NCBI RefSeq assembly: GCF_014395785.1
Contig: NZ_CP060713.1
Location: forward strand, 1,950,501 to 2,014,500
Length of the DNA stretch: 64,000 nucleotides
Direction of reading: 5' to 3'
Source of the DNA: Nocardioides mesophilus
Lineage (GTDB): Bacteria; Actinomycetota; Actinomycetes; Propionibacteriales; Nocardioidaceae
Both the position numbers and the translations under genes were made by a program. Of this stretch, positions 17,095 through 25,930 are shown piece by piece. The notes below the pieces were generated by a model, which had not been told where the DNA came from, ran no database searches, and worked only from the letters and a program-made list of their open reading frames with translations. Numbering within the stretch: position 1 is the stretch's first letter; every line of letters begins with the position of its first letter.

Positions 17095-18375
17095 CTACAC
17101 CGTGGCGGCGACGTACGGGATGGTCTGCGGACCCTCGGGAAGGACGCAGACCCTGGCCTCGGGTCCGGCCGCCTCCAGCGCGGCGCGCACGGTGGCCCCG
17201 ATGTCGTGGGTCTGCACCAGGTGCGCCTCGGCCAGCGCCTCGTCGGAGAGGTAGGAGGTGTGCATGACCACGCGCGCCAGGACCTGGTTCTTCGCCTGGA
17301 TCTGCACCTGCCACTGGTCGGGGACCGTCTCGCTGCGCCGCTCGATCGCGTCGAGCAGCGCCTGCGGCGAAGGCTCGGAGGCGAGCACCTCGCGGTAGGA
17401 CCCATGGTCGGGGAACCCGTCGCGGCACTCCGCGGCGCAGACGATCGTGCCGCCGGGCTTCACCACCGTGGCGGCGGCGGAGATCCCCTTGACCGCCTGG
17501 TAGAGGTTCTGGTCCAGCGGGTAGCCGGAGTTCGTCGTGACCACCACGTCGAACGTGGTCGGCACCGGGCTCATCGCCAGCTCCTGGGCTGCGGCCCGGG
17601 CGGCCGCGTGCATCGAGGAGAGCTCGCCGGCAAAGGCGTCCACGATCTCCTGGTCGCGGTTGAGCACCACGTCGAGCGCCAGGTCGACCCGGCCTACCGC
17701 TGCCACCACGGCCCGGATGTCGTCATGGACCGGGTTGCCCTCGCACACCGCCCACGTGGCGTCGGGGTGGCCGATCCTCGCGGCGTCGTGCAGCGTCAGC
17801 ACGGTCTCCAGGCCGGCCAGGCCGGGGACGACCATCTTGGGGCCGCCGCTGAAGCCGGCGAAGAAGTGCGGCTCCACGAAGCCGGTGGTGATCCGGACGT
17901 CGGCCTCCACCCAGTGCCGGTTGATCCACACCGGTACGCCGTTGCCGTGCACACCCATCCACACCAGCGACGACTTGTCGCGGGCGTCGTGGTTGAGCAC
18001 CCGGATGTCTGCGGGCACCTCGTCGCCGAGCATGGCGCGGATCTCCGCCTCGGTGTTCCCGCGGTGCGTCCCGGTCGCCACCAGCAGGGTGATGTCGTCG
18101 AGGGCGACGATGCCGTCGAGCTGCTCGAGCACGGCAGGGATCATCAGGTGCCGCGGTTGGGCGCGGGTCCCGTCGCACATCGAGATCGCGACCTTCTGCC
18201 CCGGGCGGACCAGCTCGCGCAGCGGGCGACCGCTCAACGGGTGCTCCAGCCGCTCCCGGAGCAGGGCCCGCGGGTCCGCGGCGCCGGGGGTGTACCTCGG
18301 CTCCACCACGACCGTCCGGTCCTCCGGAAGGTCGACCTCCAGACCGGTCTCGCCGTACGCCAGCCGCACCCGCAT
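17095..18375 (-). CDS. LarA-like nickel-pincer lactate racemase family protein
   Basis: 426-aa enzyme of the LarA family, racemases or epimerases of 2-hydroxyacids that use the nickel-pincer nucleotide (NPN). Visible family features are ISMCDGTRAQPR (substrate/cofactor strand), VATGTHRGNTEAE (catalytic histidine), VEPHFFAGFSGGPKMVVPG (second histidine and the lysine that binds NPN) and LHDAARIGHPDA. Length matches LarA. No larB, larC or larE cofactor genes are in the window, so either they lie elsewhere or the cofactor is imported or differs. The substrate may not be lactate, since many LarA homologues act on other hydroxyacids. It is divergent from the FAD oxidoreductase. Confidence 0.85.
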   Translation of the reverse strand: MRVRLAYGETGLEVDLPEDRTVVVEPRYTPGAADPRALLRERLEHPLSGRPLRELVRPGQKVAISMCDGTRAQPRHLMIPAVLEQLDGIVALDDITLLVATGTHRGNTEAEIRAMLGDEVPADIRVLNHDARDKSSLVWMGVHGNGVPVWINRHWVEADVRITTGFVEPHFFAGFSGGPKMVVPGLAGLETVLTLHDAARIGHPDATWAVCEGNPVHDDIRAVVAAVGRVDLALDVVLNRDQEIVDAFAGELSSMHAAARAAAQELAMSPVPTTFDVVVTTNSGYPLDQNLYQAVKGISAAATVVKPGGTIVCAAECRDGFPDHGSYREVLASEPSPQALLDAIERRSETVPDQWQVQIQAKNQVLARVVMHTSYLSDEALAEAHLVQTHDIGATVRAALEAAGPEARVCVLPEGPQTIPYVAATV

Positions 18376-18504
18376 GTCTGACCCCTCACCGTTCGCTCCG
18401 AGACGGCCACCCTACGACCGGGAGGCCCGCAGCACGACCGGCCGGCAGCCCGCCCCGCCGCCGCCGTCAGGTGTGCACGCACCCCCACCGGGTAGCAATG
18501 GGGT

Positions 18505-20154
18505 ATGACCCTGAACAGCACCGCCGGTCCGGGCGGCCCGGCCGATCCCTCCGCGAGCACCGAGGCCGTCGACGCGGTGGTCATCGGTGCCGGTCCCAAC
18601 GGTCTGGTCGCCGCCAACCTGCTGGTGGACGCCGGCTGGTCGGTGCTGCTGCTGGAGACCCAGGACGAGATCGGCGGCGCGGTCCACAGCGACGGCTCGG
18701 TGCACCCGGGCTACATCCACGACACGTTCAGCTCGTTCTACCCGCTGGCCGCGGGCTCGCCGACGATCCGGGCGATGAAGCTCGAGGAGCACGGGCTGCG
18801 CTGGTCCTACGCCCCGGCGGTCGTCGGCACCCCGTTCGCCGACGGCTCCTGGGGGATGCTGCACCGCACCGCCGAGGAGACCGCCGCCGGGCTCGACGCC
18901 CGGGCGGCCGGCGACGGCGACGCGTGGCTCGAGCTGTGCGAGCAGTGGGACCGGATCGGCGACGAGGTGGTGGGGGCGCTGATGAGCCCGTTCCCGCCGG
19001 TCAAGGCCGGCCTCGGCGCGCTCGCGAAGCTGCACCGGGTCGGTGGTCTCGACTTCGTGCGCGACATGCTCACCCCGGCCCGCACCTTCGTGGACCAGCA
19101 CTTCCGCGGCGAGGCGGCCAAGATCCTCATCGCGGGCAACGCCGGCCACGCCGACATCCCGCTCGACGGTGCCGGCTCGGCGCTGTTCGGCTGGCTGCTG
19201 TGCATGCTCGGTCAGGACGTCGGCTTCCCGGTGCCCGAGGGTGGCGCCGGGATGCTCGCGCACTCGATGGCGCGCCGCTTCGAGGCGCACGGCGGCCGGA
19301 TCCGGACCGGCTGCCGCGCCACCGGGATCGACGTGCGGGACGGCGTGGCCCGGGCGGTGCGGACCCAGCACGGTGACGAGATCGCCGTACGTCGGGCCGT
19401 GGTGGCCGACGTGTCCGCCCCTGCCCTCTACGGCGGTCTGGTCGGCTGGGAGCACCTCCCGGGCCGCCTCGAACGCCGGATGCGTCGCTTCGAGTGGGAC
19501 CCCGGGACGGTCAAGGTGGACTGGGCGCTGGACGGGCCGATCCCGTGGGCGAGCCCGCCGGCCACCGCCCCGGGCACCGTGCACGTCGCGGAGTCGGCCG
19601 AGGACATCATGACCTCGCGCACGCAGATCACCGCCGACGCCGTGCCCGCCGAGCCGTTCCTGCTGCTCGGCCAGATGGCCGCCGCCGACCCCTCCCGGGC
19701 GCCGGCGGGCGGCGAGGCGGTGTGGGCCTACACGCACGTCCCGCAGCGGGTCCGCACTGACGCCGGCGACGGCGGGATCACCGGGGCCTGGGACAGCGCC
19801 GACGTGGAGCGGATGGCCGACCGGATGCAGGCCCGGATCGAGCGCTACGCCCCGGGCTTCGCCGACCGGGTCGTCGCGCGCCGCGTCCTCGGGCCGCGCG
19901 AGTTGGAGACGCGCAACGAGAACCTCGTCGGGGGCGCGCTCAACGGCGGCACCGCCCAGCTGCACCAGCAGCTGGTGTTCCGACCGGTCCCGGGCGGCGG
20001 CCGGGCCGAGACCCCGGTCAAGCGGCTCTACCTCGGCTCCGCCTCGGCCCACCCCGGCGGCGGGGTGCACGGTGCCTGCGGGGCCAACGCCGCCCGTGCG
20101 GCGCTGGCCCACGAGCGCTTGGGCCGGCTGACACGGGGTACCACTCGTCCATGA
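18505..20154 (+). CDS. FAD-dependent oxidoreductase, phytoene desaturase/PYROXD2-like
   Basis: 549-aa flavoprotein. The dinucleotide-binding motif VVIGAGPNGLVAANLL sits at about residues 25-40, followed by the acidic LLETQDEIGGAV loop. The C-terminal FAD contact is seen in LYLGSASAHPGGGVHGACGANAA. This combination is typical of the NAD(P)/FAD oxidoreductases related to phytoene dehydrogenase and human PYROXD2 rather than of true carotenoid desaturases, and there are no crt genes nearby. The electron acceptor and substrate are unknown. Its stop overlaps the SRPBCC gene start (ATGA), suggesting a joint function. Confidence 0.88.
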   Translation: MTLNSTAGPGGPADPSASTEAVDAVVIGAGPNGLVAANLLVDAGWSVLLLETQDEIGGAVHSDGSVHPGYIHDTFSSFYPLAAGSPTIRAMKLEEHGLRWSYAPAVVGTPFADGSWGMLHRTAEETAAGLDARAAGDGDAWLELCEQWDRIGDEVVGALMSPFPPVKAGLGALAKLHRVGGLDFVRDMLTPARTFVDQHFRGEAAKILIAGNAGHADIPLDGAGSALFGWLLCMLGQDVGFPVPEGGAGMLAHSMARRFEAHGGRIRTGCRATGIDVRDGVARAVRTQHGDEIAVRRAVVADVSAPALYGGLVGWEHLPGRLERRMRRFEWDPGTVKVDWALDGPIPWASPPATAPGTVHVAESAEDIMTSRTQITADAVPAEPFLLLGQMAAADPSRAPAGGEAVWAYTHVPQRVRTDAGDGGITGAWDSADVERMADRMQARIERYAPGFADRVVARRVLGPRELETRNENLVGGALNGGTAQLHQQLVFRPVPGGGRAETPVKRLYLGSASAHPGGGVHGACGANAARAALAHERLGRLTRGTTRP

Positions 20155-20594
20155 GTACAACGAGACGGACCATGAGCTGCACGCCCGAGGACGTCTTCGG
20201 AGTGCTCTCCGACGGCTGGACCTACGTCAACTGGGTGGTGGGGGCAGCGCGGGTGCGCGAGGTCGACGACCACTTTCCCGCGCCGGGGTCGAAGATCCAC
20301 CACTCGGTCGGAGCCTGGCCGCTGCTGATCAGCGACAACACCGAGGTGGAGTACGTCGACGCTCCGCACGAGCTGCGCCTGCGGGTGCGCGCGTGGCCGA
20401 CCGGTGAGGGCCGGGTGACCATCAAGGTGCAGCCGACCGACGAGGGCTGCGAGGTGGTCATGGACGAGGTCGCCGTCTCGGGGCCCGCGGGCGTCGTCCC
20501 GCAGCCGCTCCTTGACCTGGTGCTGCATCCGCGCAACATCGAGACGTTGCGCCGGCTCGCCTTCCTCGCGGAGCGCGCTGCGGCGCGGCCCTGA
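20151..20594 (+). CDS. SRPBCC (START-like) family protein
   Basis: 147-aa single-domain protein with the helix-grip fold pattern of polyketide cyclase/START-like proteins: N-terminal STTRRTMSCTPEDVFGVLSDG, a FPAPGSKIHHS strand-loop, EVEYVDAPHELRLRVRAWP and a long C-terminal helix (NIETLRRLAFLAERAAAR). Such proteins bind hydrophobic ligands. The 4-bp overlap with the flavoenzyme gene upstream suggests the two act on one lipid-like substrate. No signal peptide is evident. Confidence 0.85.
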   Translation: MSTTRRTMSCTPEDVFGVLSDGWTYVNWVVGAARVREVDDHFPAPGSKIHHSVGAWPLLISDNTEVEYVDAPHELRLRVRAWPTGEGRVTIKVQPTDEGCEVVMDEVAVSGPAGVVPQPLLDLVLHPRNIETLRRLAFLAERAAARP

Positions 20595-20671
20595 GCGCAC
20601 TGTCGGCCGACTTGTCTGTTGCGCAGACGAAGTCGGCAGGCAATTTCAGATCGTACGCGTCCGCATGTTGC

Positions 20672-20677
20672 TAACTT
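20672..20677 (+). promoter_or_regulatory. Probable -10 box of the HTH regulator gene
   Basis: TAACTT lies 15 nt before the ATG at 20693 in a locally AT-richer stretch. It would give a leader of about 9 nt. The -35 is not clear. Confidence 0.4.
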
Positions 20678-20692
20678 CGCCCCACCAGGGGG

Positions 20693-22378
20693 ATGAGCCG
20701 AGGACTCGTGGCGGGGGCCCGAGTTCCGGACGAGGGTGAAGCACCTCACAGGGGAGAGGTGCTTCACCCGCCGGCCGAGACGGTTCAGGAGGACCCCGAC
20801 ATCAGCGGACAACGGCGCGGACGACCGCCCGGCCGCATCGCCGAGCTCGCCGCCTCGGACGGCCAGGTCTTCAACCCCGAGCCACGGATCGGCTGGCTGC
20901 TGCGCTCGAACCGGCTGGCCTGCCTGCCGGGGGTCAGCGCCCGCCAGTTCGCGGTGCTGCTCGCCGACCACGGGGTCCCGGCCGATCCCAGCCGGGTCAG
21001 CCGCTGGGAGACCGGCCTGGTGCCGGCCACGCTCGAGGTCGTCGCCGCCTACGAGCGCCTGATCGACCTCGACCCGGGCGGGCTGCGGGGCGTCGCCCTG
21101 TTCCAGCGGCGCGTCGGCACCGGGCAGCTGGTCTCCGCGTCCAACCTGGCCGGCCTCCGCGACGACCCCGCCCACCTGGAGCGGGTGCTGGACGCCGTCG
21201 TCGACGGGGAGCCCGACGGCTGCGCCTGGTTCGAGCTCGGCCTCGCCGTGGCGTCGGTCGGGGAGCGGATGGTGCTGCCGCAGTCGCTGTGGCGCTCGCT
21301 GACGAACCGGTTGGTGCGCCAGGTCGGCATCTCCGTCGGCAGCGCCTACCTCGGTCGCGTGGAGGCGGCCAACCTGCTGACCACCCACGCCTCGGCGCGC
21401 AACGCGCTCGCCTACTCCATCGGGGAGATGCTCACCGAGGCCGACGTCCCCGTCGTCACCGACCCGATGACGATCCTGCAGGAGATCGACACCCCGCAGG
21501 CCAACGGGCTCGTGCTGCGGCTGCTCGACCAGGAGCAGATCTCCACCCGCAGCGCGGCGGCCTGGGCGGCTGCGGTCAAGCTGGGCCGTGGCCACTTCGA
21601 CGAGCAGGAGGCGGCCCGGCTCGAGGCGCTGGTGATGCGGCTCGCCCGGACCCACGGTTTGGAACGTGGCGGCTCCTTCAGCGGCCTGCTGGACCTGGTC
21701 GACGTACTCTCTCCGGCTGCCCGGGCGGTCATCCTCAACGCCGCCGGAGAAGTGCGGGGTGAGCCGGCGGCGCAGGAGCTGGCGCCGGACCTGCAGGAGG
21801 TGACCGCCGTCCTCGCGCAGGTGGTCGAGGAGGCCGACGTCGACGACCCGATGCTGGAGCGGCTGGTCTGGCTGGCCCTGGCCGACCCGCGGGCCGAGCA
21901 CCGCTTCCTGGCGGTGTTCACGCTGCAGCAGTCGCCGTTCCGGGCTTTGCTCGCACGAGTGGCCGGCCGCCGGATCGAGGCGCACCTCTCGGGTGCGGAC
22001 CCCGTGCAGCCCGAGCTCGCGCACCGGCTGATGGTGGTGCTCAGCGTCGTCGGCACCCCCGCCGAGGCGGACCTCTTGCTGCGGATCGCCGAGGACAACT
22101 CCTCCCCGCTGCGAGGGATGGGGCTGATCGCGGTGGCGCACCTGCCTCCGGGAGCCTCGGTACGCCGCCCGCGGCTCGAGCGGCTGCTCGAGGGGCCCGA
22201 CGAGTCGCTGGCCCGGACGGCGGCGTACTGCGCCGGGATGACCGGGGACCCGGCGTTGCGCCGGCTCATGGAGCGCGACGACGTGCCGTTGAACCGCAGG
22301 CGGGCGGCGCAGTGGTGGATCGCCCACGGGCCCGCGATCCACGAGGCCCAGGCCGGCCGGCGCCCCGACCGGAGCTGA
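20693..22378 (+). CDS. XRE-like HTH regulator with long helical C-terminal region
   Basis: 561 aa from the ATG at 20693. An N-terminal helix-turn-helix resembling the XRE class (about residues 65-125: IGWLLRSNRLACLPGVSARQFAVLLADHG...SRVSRWETG) is followed by about 430 residues of mostly helical sequence with HEAT/ARM-like character (LLLRIAEDNSSPLRGMGLIAVAHL; ARTAAYCAGMTGDPALRRLM). The start is uncertain: an in-frame GTG at 20759 would give about 539 aa. A perfect 14-bp palindrome (20734-20769) lies between or over these candidate starts and may be an operator or an mRNA hairpin. No partner genes; lepB follows on the opposite strand. Confidence 0.7.
   Translation: MSRGLVAGARVPDEGEAPHRGEVLHPPAETVQEDPDISGQRRGRPPGRIAELAASDGQVFNPEPRIGWLLRSNRLACLPGVSARQFAVLLADHGVPADPSRVSRWETGLVPATLEVVAAYERLIDLDPGGLRGVALFQRRVGTGQLVSASNLAGLRDDPAHLERVLDAVVDGEPDGCAWFELGLAVASVGERMVLPQSLWRSLTNRLVRQVGISVGSAYLGRVEAANLLTTHASARNALAYSIGEMLTEADVPVVTDPMTILQEIDTPQANGLVLRLLDQEQISTRSAAAWAAAVKLGRGHFDEQEAARLEALVMRLARTHGLERGGSFSGLLDLVDVLSPAARAVILNAAGEVRGEPAAQELAPDLQEVTAVLAQVVEEADVDDPMLERLVWLALADPRAEHRFLAVFTLQQSPFRALLARVAGRRIEAHLSGADPVQPELAHRLMVVLSVVGTPAEADLLLRIAEDNSSPLRGMGLIAVAHLPPGASVRRPRLERLLEGPDESLARTAAYCAGMTGDPALRRLMERDDVPLNRRRAAQWWIAHGPAIHEAQAGRRPDRS
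20734..20769. repeat. Perfect 14-bp inverted repeat at the 5' end of the HTH regulator gene
   Basis: GGGTGAAGCACCTC (20734-20747) and GAGGTGCTTCACCC (20756-20769) are exact reverse complements with an 8-nt loop (acagggga). In RNA this would be a very stable hairpin that masks the GGGGA and the GTG at 20759. As DNA it is a good dimer site for autoregulation. Confidence 0.9.
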
Positions 22379-22405
22379 CCTGGGCCAGGATGCTCCGGGG
22401 CGGCG

Positions 22406-23113
22406 TCAGTCCGTGCCGGAGGTGACGAGCGCGGGGTTGCTGAAGGTGTCCGGCTTGCCGATGAAGGTGAACCGGTCGAAGGGCCACACGATCGCCCACA
22501 CCTTGCCGACCACGCTCGACTCCGGGATCGTGCCGCCGCCGGGGAGGTCCTGGTGGAAGCGCGAGTCCTCGCTGTTGGAGCGGTTGTCCCCCATCACCCA
22601 CAGCCGCCCTTCGGGCACTTTGACGTCGAAGGGCCGGTCCGAGGGCGGGTGTCCGGCGAGGATGTAGTCCTTCTCCTCGAGCGGGATCCCGTTGACCGTG
22701 ACCCGGCCCTTGGCGTCGCAGCACACGACCCGGTCACCGCCGATCCCGATGACCCGCTTCACCAGGTGGCCTCCGGTCGGGTAGAGCCCGATCTTGGAGA
22801 ACACCTCCTGCAGCGGGTTCAGCGCCACGTTGCCGAGCGGCCCGAGCCACTTGCCGCCCGGGTCGGCGAAGACGACCACGTCCCCCCGCTCGACCCCGTC
22901 GTCGCCCCAGTAGGACCACTTCTCGACCAGGATCCGGTCGTCGTCCACGAACAGCGGTCGCATCGACCCGCTGGGCACGAAGAACATCTGCACGAAGAAC
23001 GTCTTCACGACCGCCGAGACGGCCAGGGCGAGCACCAGCAGCAGGATCGTCTCGAGCCACACCGGGACGCGCCTCTTCCTCGGGCTGCCCTGGGGTGCGG
23101 TGGCGCTCGTCAT
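22406..23113 (-). CDS. lepB: Signal peptidase I
   Basis: 235-aa membrane protease that removes signal peptides from Sec and Tat exported proteins. One N-terminal transmembrane helix (residues about 18-36) precedes the catalytic box VPSGSMRPL with the nucleophile at S50, and the general base is K119 in LVKRVIGIGGD. Box E is GDNRSNSEDSR. The N-terminal KRR before the helix fits cytosol-in topology. It is followed by no same-strand partner and converges with the HTH regulator gene; the YczE-like gene lies 10 bp upstream in the same direction and may be co-transcribed. Confidence 0.96.
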   Translation of the reverse strand: MTSATAPQGSPRKRRVPVWLETILLLVLALAVSAVVKTFFVQMFFVPSGSMRPLFVDDDRILVEKWSYWGDDGVERGDVVVFADPGGKWLGPLGNVALNPLQEVFSKIGLYPTGGHLVKRVIGIGGDRVVCCDAKGRVTVNGIPLEEKDYILAGHPPSDRPFDVKVPEGRLWVMGDNRSNSEDSRFHQDLPGGGTIPESSVVGKVWAIVWPFDRFTFIGKPDTFSNPALVTSGTD

Positions 23114-23123
23114 GGCGAGGAGC

Positions 23124-23759
23124 CTAGGCGATGCCCTCTCCTTCGACGGTGCCGACGTCCCGGGCGCCGCGACGCGGTTCCACCGTGAGCAGCGGCAGCA
23201 GCGCGTGGGCGATCGGGCCGATCGCGACGGCGTACAACACCGTGCCGACCCCCACCGTCCCGCCGAGCAGCCAGCCGACGACCAGGACGCTGACCTCCAG
23301 GACGGTGCGCACGCTGCGCACCGAGCGGCCGGTACGCCGCACCAGCGCGGTCATCAGGCCGTCGCGCGGGCCGGGGCCGAGCGACGCGCCGATGTAGAGC
23401 GCGGTGGCCAGGCCGTTCAGCCCGACCCCGGCGAGCAGCAGCAGCACCCGCAGCGGCCAGCCGTCGGCCTCCCCGACGACGACCAGGGTCAGGTCGACGA
23501 ACACCCCGACGAGTACGGCGTTCGCCACGGTGCCGAAGCCCGGCCGCTCGCGCAGCGGGATCCACAGCAGCAGGACCGCGAAGCTGACGCCGATCAGGAC
23601 CTGGCCGATGGAGACGTCGAGACGCTCGGCGAGCCCCTGGTGCAGCACGTCCCACGGTGCCAGTCCCAGGCCGGCGCGGAGGACCAGCGCGAGGCTGGCG
23701 CCGTACAACGCGAGGCCGACGAAGAGCTGGGCCAGCCGGCGGGTGAGGTTCAGGGACAC
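23124..23759 (-). CDS. YczE/YitT-like integral membrane protein
   Basis: 211-aa membrane protein with five to six hydrophobic helices (LAQLFVGLALYGASLALVLR, IGQVLIGVSFAVLLLWIPL, NAVLVGVFVDLTLVVV, VLLLLAGVGLNGLATALYIG, VSVLVVGWLLGG). Family motifs are GLAPWDVLHQGLA, GASLGPGPRDGLMTAL and GTVGVGTV, as in Bacillus YczE and many actinobacterial homologues, whose function is poorly defined. GTG at 23759 is preferred since residues upstream are Arg/Cys-rich and overlap the divergent HAD gene's promoter region. The 10-bp gap to lepB suggests one transcript. Confidence 0.82.
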   Translation of the reverse strand: MSLNLTRRLAQLFVGLALYGASLALVLRAGLGLAPWDVLHQGLAERLDVSIGQVLIGVSFAVLLLWIPLRERPGFGTVANAVLVGVFVDLTLVVVGEADGWPLRVLLLLAGVGLNGLATALYIGASLGPGPRDGLMTALVRRTGRSVRSVRTVLEVSVLVVGWLLGGTVGVGTVLYAVAIGPIAHALLPLLTVEPRRGARDVGTVEGEGIA

Positions 23760-23845
23760 CCCGGGACAAGTCGCGCGTGACCGGTCGTATTCCGCGCTGG
23801 GACGGCGGCGCATGGACCGGGCCCCGCGCGGGCAACCTCCCTGCC

Positions 23846-24535
23846 ATGACCTCGCCCGCACCGCGCCACCCCGGAGTCCTGTTCGACGTCGACGGCACCC
23901 TGCTCGACACCAACTACCAGCACGTGCTCGCCTGGGCGCTGGCGTTCCGTGACGCCGGCTACGACGCGGTCGACCTCGCGGCCGTGCACCGGCTCATAGG
24001 GCGCTCGTCGCCGGAGCTGGTCGCCGAGCTGATCGGTGAGGCGGACGCCCCGGTGATCGACGAGGTGGTCGAGGGGCACAGCCGCCGCTACGAGCAGATG
24101 CGCGAGCTGCTCGAGCCGCGGATCGTCACCGGCGGGGCCGAGCTCGTCGTGCGGTGCGCCGAGAGCGGGCTGCGGGTGGTGCTGGCGACCAGCGCCTCGG
24201 AGGAGGACCTGAAGTGGATGGGCCCGGCGCTCGGCGTCGAGGCACACGTGTACGGCGTCACGACCGCCTCGCACGTCGAGGAGTCCAAGCCGGCCCCCGA
24301 GCTGCTGGAGCTCGCGATCGAGGAGAACGACCTCGATCCGGAACGGACCGTGATGGTCGGCGACGCGGTCTGGGACGTGCTGGCCGGCCGGCGCGCGGGC
24401 CTGCGCTGCATCGGGGTGACCAGCGGCGGGACGGGCGCCGGGGAGCTGGGCGACGCCGGCGCCGACGAGGTGTGGGCCGGCGCGTCCGACCTGCTGGCGC
24501 ACTGGGACGAGTCGCTGCTGAGCCGGTTGACCTGA
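23846..24535 (+). CDS. HAD-superfamily phosphatase (phosphoglycolate phosphatase/beta-phosphoglucomutase-like)
   Basis: 229-aa soluble hydrolase. Motif I LFDVDGTLLDTN (nucleophile Asp and second Asp), motif II threonine/serine in VLATSAS, motif III lysine in ESKPAPELLE and motif IV VGDAVWDV are all present, with a helical cap between motifs I and II. This is a standard HAD IA enzyme; the substrate is not deducible. ATG at 23846 is used; an upstream in-frame ATG at 23777 would overlap the intergenic region and add Arg/Gly-rich residues without family support. Monocistronic. Confidence 0.9.
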   Translation: MTSPAPRHPGVLFDVDGTLLDTNYQHVLAWALAFRDAGYDAVDLAAVHRLIGRSSPELVAELIGEADAPVIDEVVEGHSRRYEQMRELLEPRIVTGGAELVVRCAESGLRVVLATSASEEDLKWMGPALGVEAHVYGVTTASHVEESKPAPELLELAIEENDLDPERTVMVGDAVWDVLAGRRAGLRCIGVTSGGTGAGELGDAGADEVWAGASDLLAHWDESLLSRLT

Positions 24536-24605
24536 CCGCCCGCGATCGTGGCTGTGCGCGGATCGGCCGTGGGGCGACCGCGTGCCATCTGACATACCGC
24601 GGGTA

Positions 24606-24644
24606 TTGACGCGCAGGTTTACAACCGGCACTCTTTTGTAAACC
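24606..24644 (+). promoter_or_regulatory. alkB promoter region with palindromic operator
   Basis: TTGACG (24606-24611) is a good -35. A perfect 9-bp inverted repeat, GGTTTACAA (24616-24624) and TTGTAAACC (24636-24644), spans the -35/-10 spacer and -10 area (CACTCT at 24629-24634 is the best spaced -10 but weak). It is AT-rich against its surroundings and suits a TetR-family dimer, most simply the one encoded at 26107. Confidence 0.7.
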
Positions 24645-24667
24645 ACTCCCGCTCCCCGGAGGTCCCC

Positions 24668-25930
24668 ATGGCGACGTCAGCGACCGTGCCGCCCGGCTCG
24701 ACCGAGCACTGGAAGGACAAGAAGCGCTACCTCTGGCTGCTCGGGCTGGTCGTGCCGTCGCTGGCGTTCCTGGGGTGGGGGCTGGTGGCCCTCACCGGCT
24801 GGAGCGTCTTCTGGTTCACAGGCCCGATCGTGGTCTTCGGGGTCGTCCCGGTCATCGACATCGTGGCCGGGCTCGACCGCAGCAACCCGCCCGACGATCT
24901 GGTCGAGGCGCTGGAGAAGGACCGGTACTACCGCTGGATCACCTACCTCTTCCTGCCGATCCAGTACGCCGCGCTGGTCTGGGCCTGCTGGATGTTCTCG
25001 CAGGACTCGATGAGCGTCGTGGACAAGACCGGCCTGGCGCTGTCGATCGGCACGATCGCGGGGATCGGCATCAACACCGCGCACGAGCTCGGCCACAAGA
25101 AGGAGTCGCACGAGCGCTGGCTGGCCAAGATCGCACTCGCGCAGAGTTTCTACGGCCACTTCTACATCGAGCACAACCGCGGTCACCACGTCCGGGTCGC
25201 CACCCCGGAGGATCCGGCCAGCAGCCGCGTCGGGGAGAGCTTCTACGCCTTCTGGCCGCGCACGGTGCTCGGCTCGCTGCGCTCGGCGTGGGGTCTGGAG
25301 AGGCGCCGCATCATGCGCCGCAGGCCGCATCCGTGGACCCTCGACAACGACGTGCTCAACGCCTGGCTCATGTCGGCGGTGCTGTGGGGCGGGCTGGTCG
25401 CCCTCTTCGGCGTTGCGATCCTGCCGTTCCTGGTGATCCAGGCGGTCGTCGGCTTCAGCCTGCTGGAGGCCGTGAACTACCTCGAGCACTACGGCATGCG
25501 CCGCAACCGCACCGGCGCCGACGGGACCGGCCGCTACGAGCGTGTCGACCCGAGCCACTCGTGGAACAGCAACAACATCGCCACGAACGTGCTGCTGTAC
25601 CACCTCCAGCGGCACAGCGACCATCACGCGAACCCCACCCGGCGCTACCAGACGCTGCGCGACTTCGAGGAGTCGCCGGTGCTGCCGACCGGCTACGCGG
25701 GGATGATCCTGATCGCGCTGGTTCCGCCGCTGTGGCGGAGGGTGATGGACCCGCGGGTGATCGCGCACTTCGGCGGTGACGTCACCCGCGCGAACATCCA
25801 GCCGTCCCGGCGGGAGAAGGTGCTGAGCCGGTACGGCGCCGTCGCGGACGCCCCGGCGACCTCCGTCCCGGCGACCTCCGCCGCGACGACTTCCGCTCCG
25901 GCCACCTCCGGCACGGGGGCGGTGGCATGA
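24668..25930 (+). CDS. alkB: Alkane 1-monooxygenase AlkB
   Basis: 420-aa integral membrane di-iron enzyme that hydroxylates the terminal carbon of n-alkanes using O2 and rubredoxin electrons. All histidine boxes are intact: HELGH (139-143), EHNRGHH (168-174), the AlkB-specific NYLEHYG (270-276) and LQRHSDHH (313-320). About six transmembrane helices surround them. The last 30 residues are Ala/Thr/Ser/Pro repeats (SVPATSAATTSAPATS) with no counterpart in classical AlkB, resembling a linker. The stop overlaps the rubredoxin start (ATGA). Shine-Dalgarno CCGGAGG precedes the ATG. Probably induced by alkane through the operator at 24616-24644. Confidence 0.96.
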   Translation: MATSATVPPGSTEHWKDKKRYLWLLGLVVPSLAFLGWGLVALTGWSVFWFTGPIVVFGVVPVIDIVAGLDRSNPPDDLVEALEKDRYYRWITYLFLPIQYAALVWACWMFSQDSMSVVDKTGLALSIGTIAGIGINTAHELGHKKESHERWLAKIALAQSFYGHFYIEHNRGHHVRVATPEDPASSRVGESFYAFWPRTVLGSLRSAWGLERRRIMRRRPHPWTLDNDVLNAWLMSAVLWGGLVALFGVAILPFLVIQAVVGFSLLEAVNYLEHYGMRRNRTGADGTGRYERVDPSHSWNSNNIATNVLLYHLQRHSDHHANPTRRYQTLRDFEESPVLPTGYAGMILIALVPPLWRRVMDPRVIAHFGGDVTRANIQPSRREKVLSRYGAVADAPATSVPATSAATTSAPATSGTGAVA

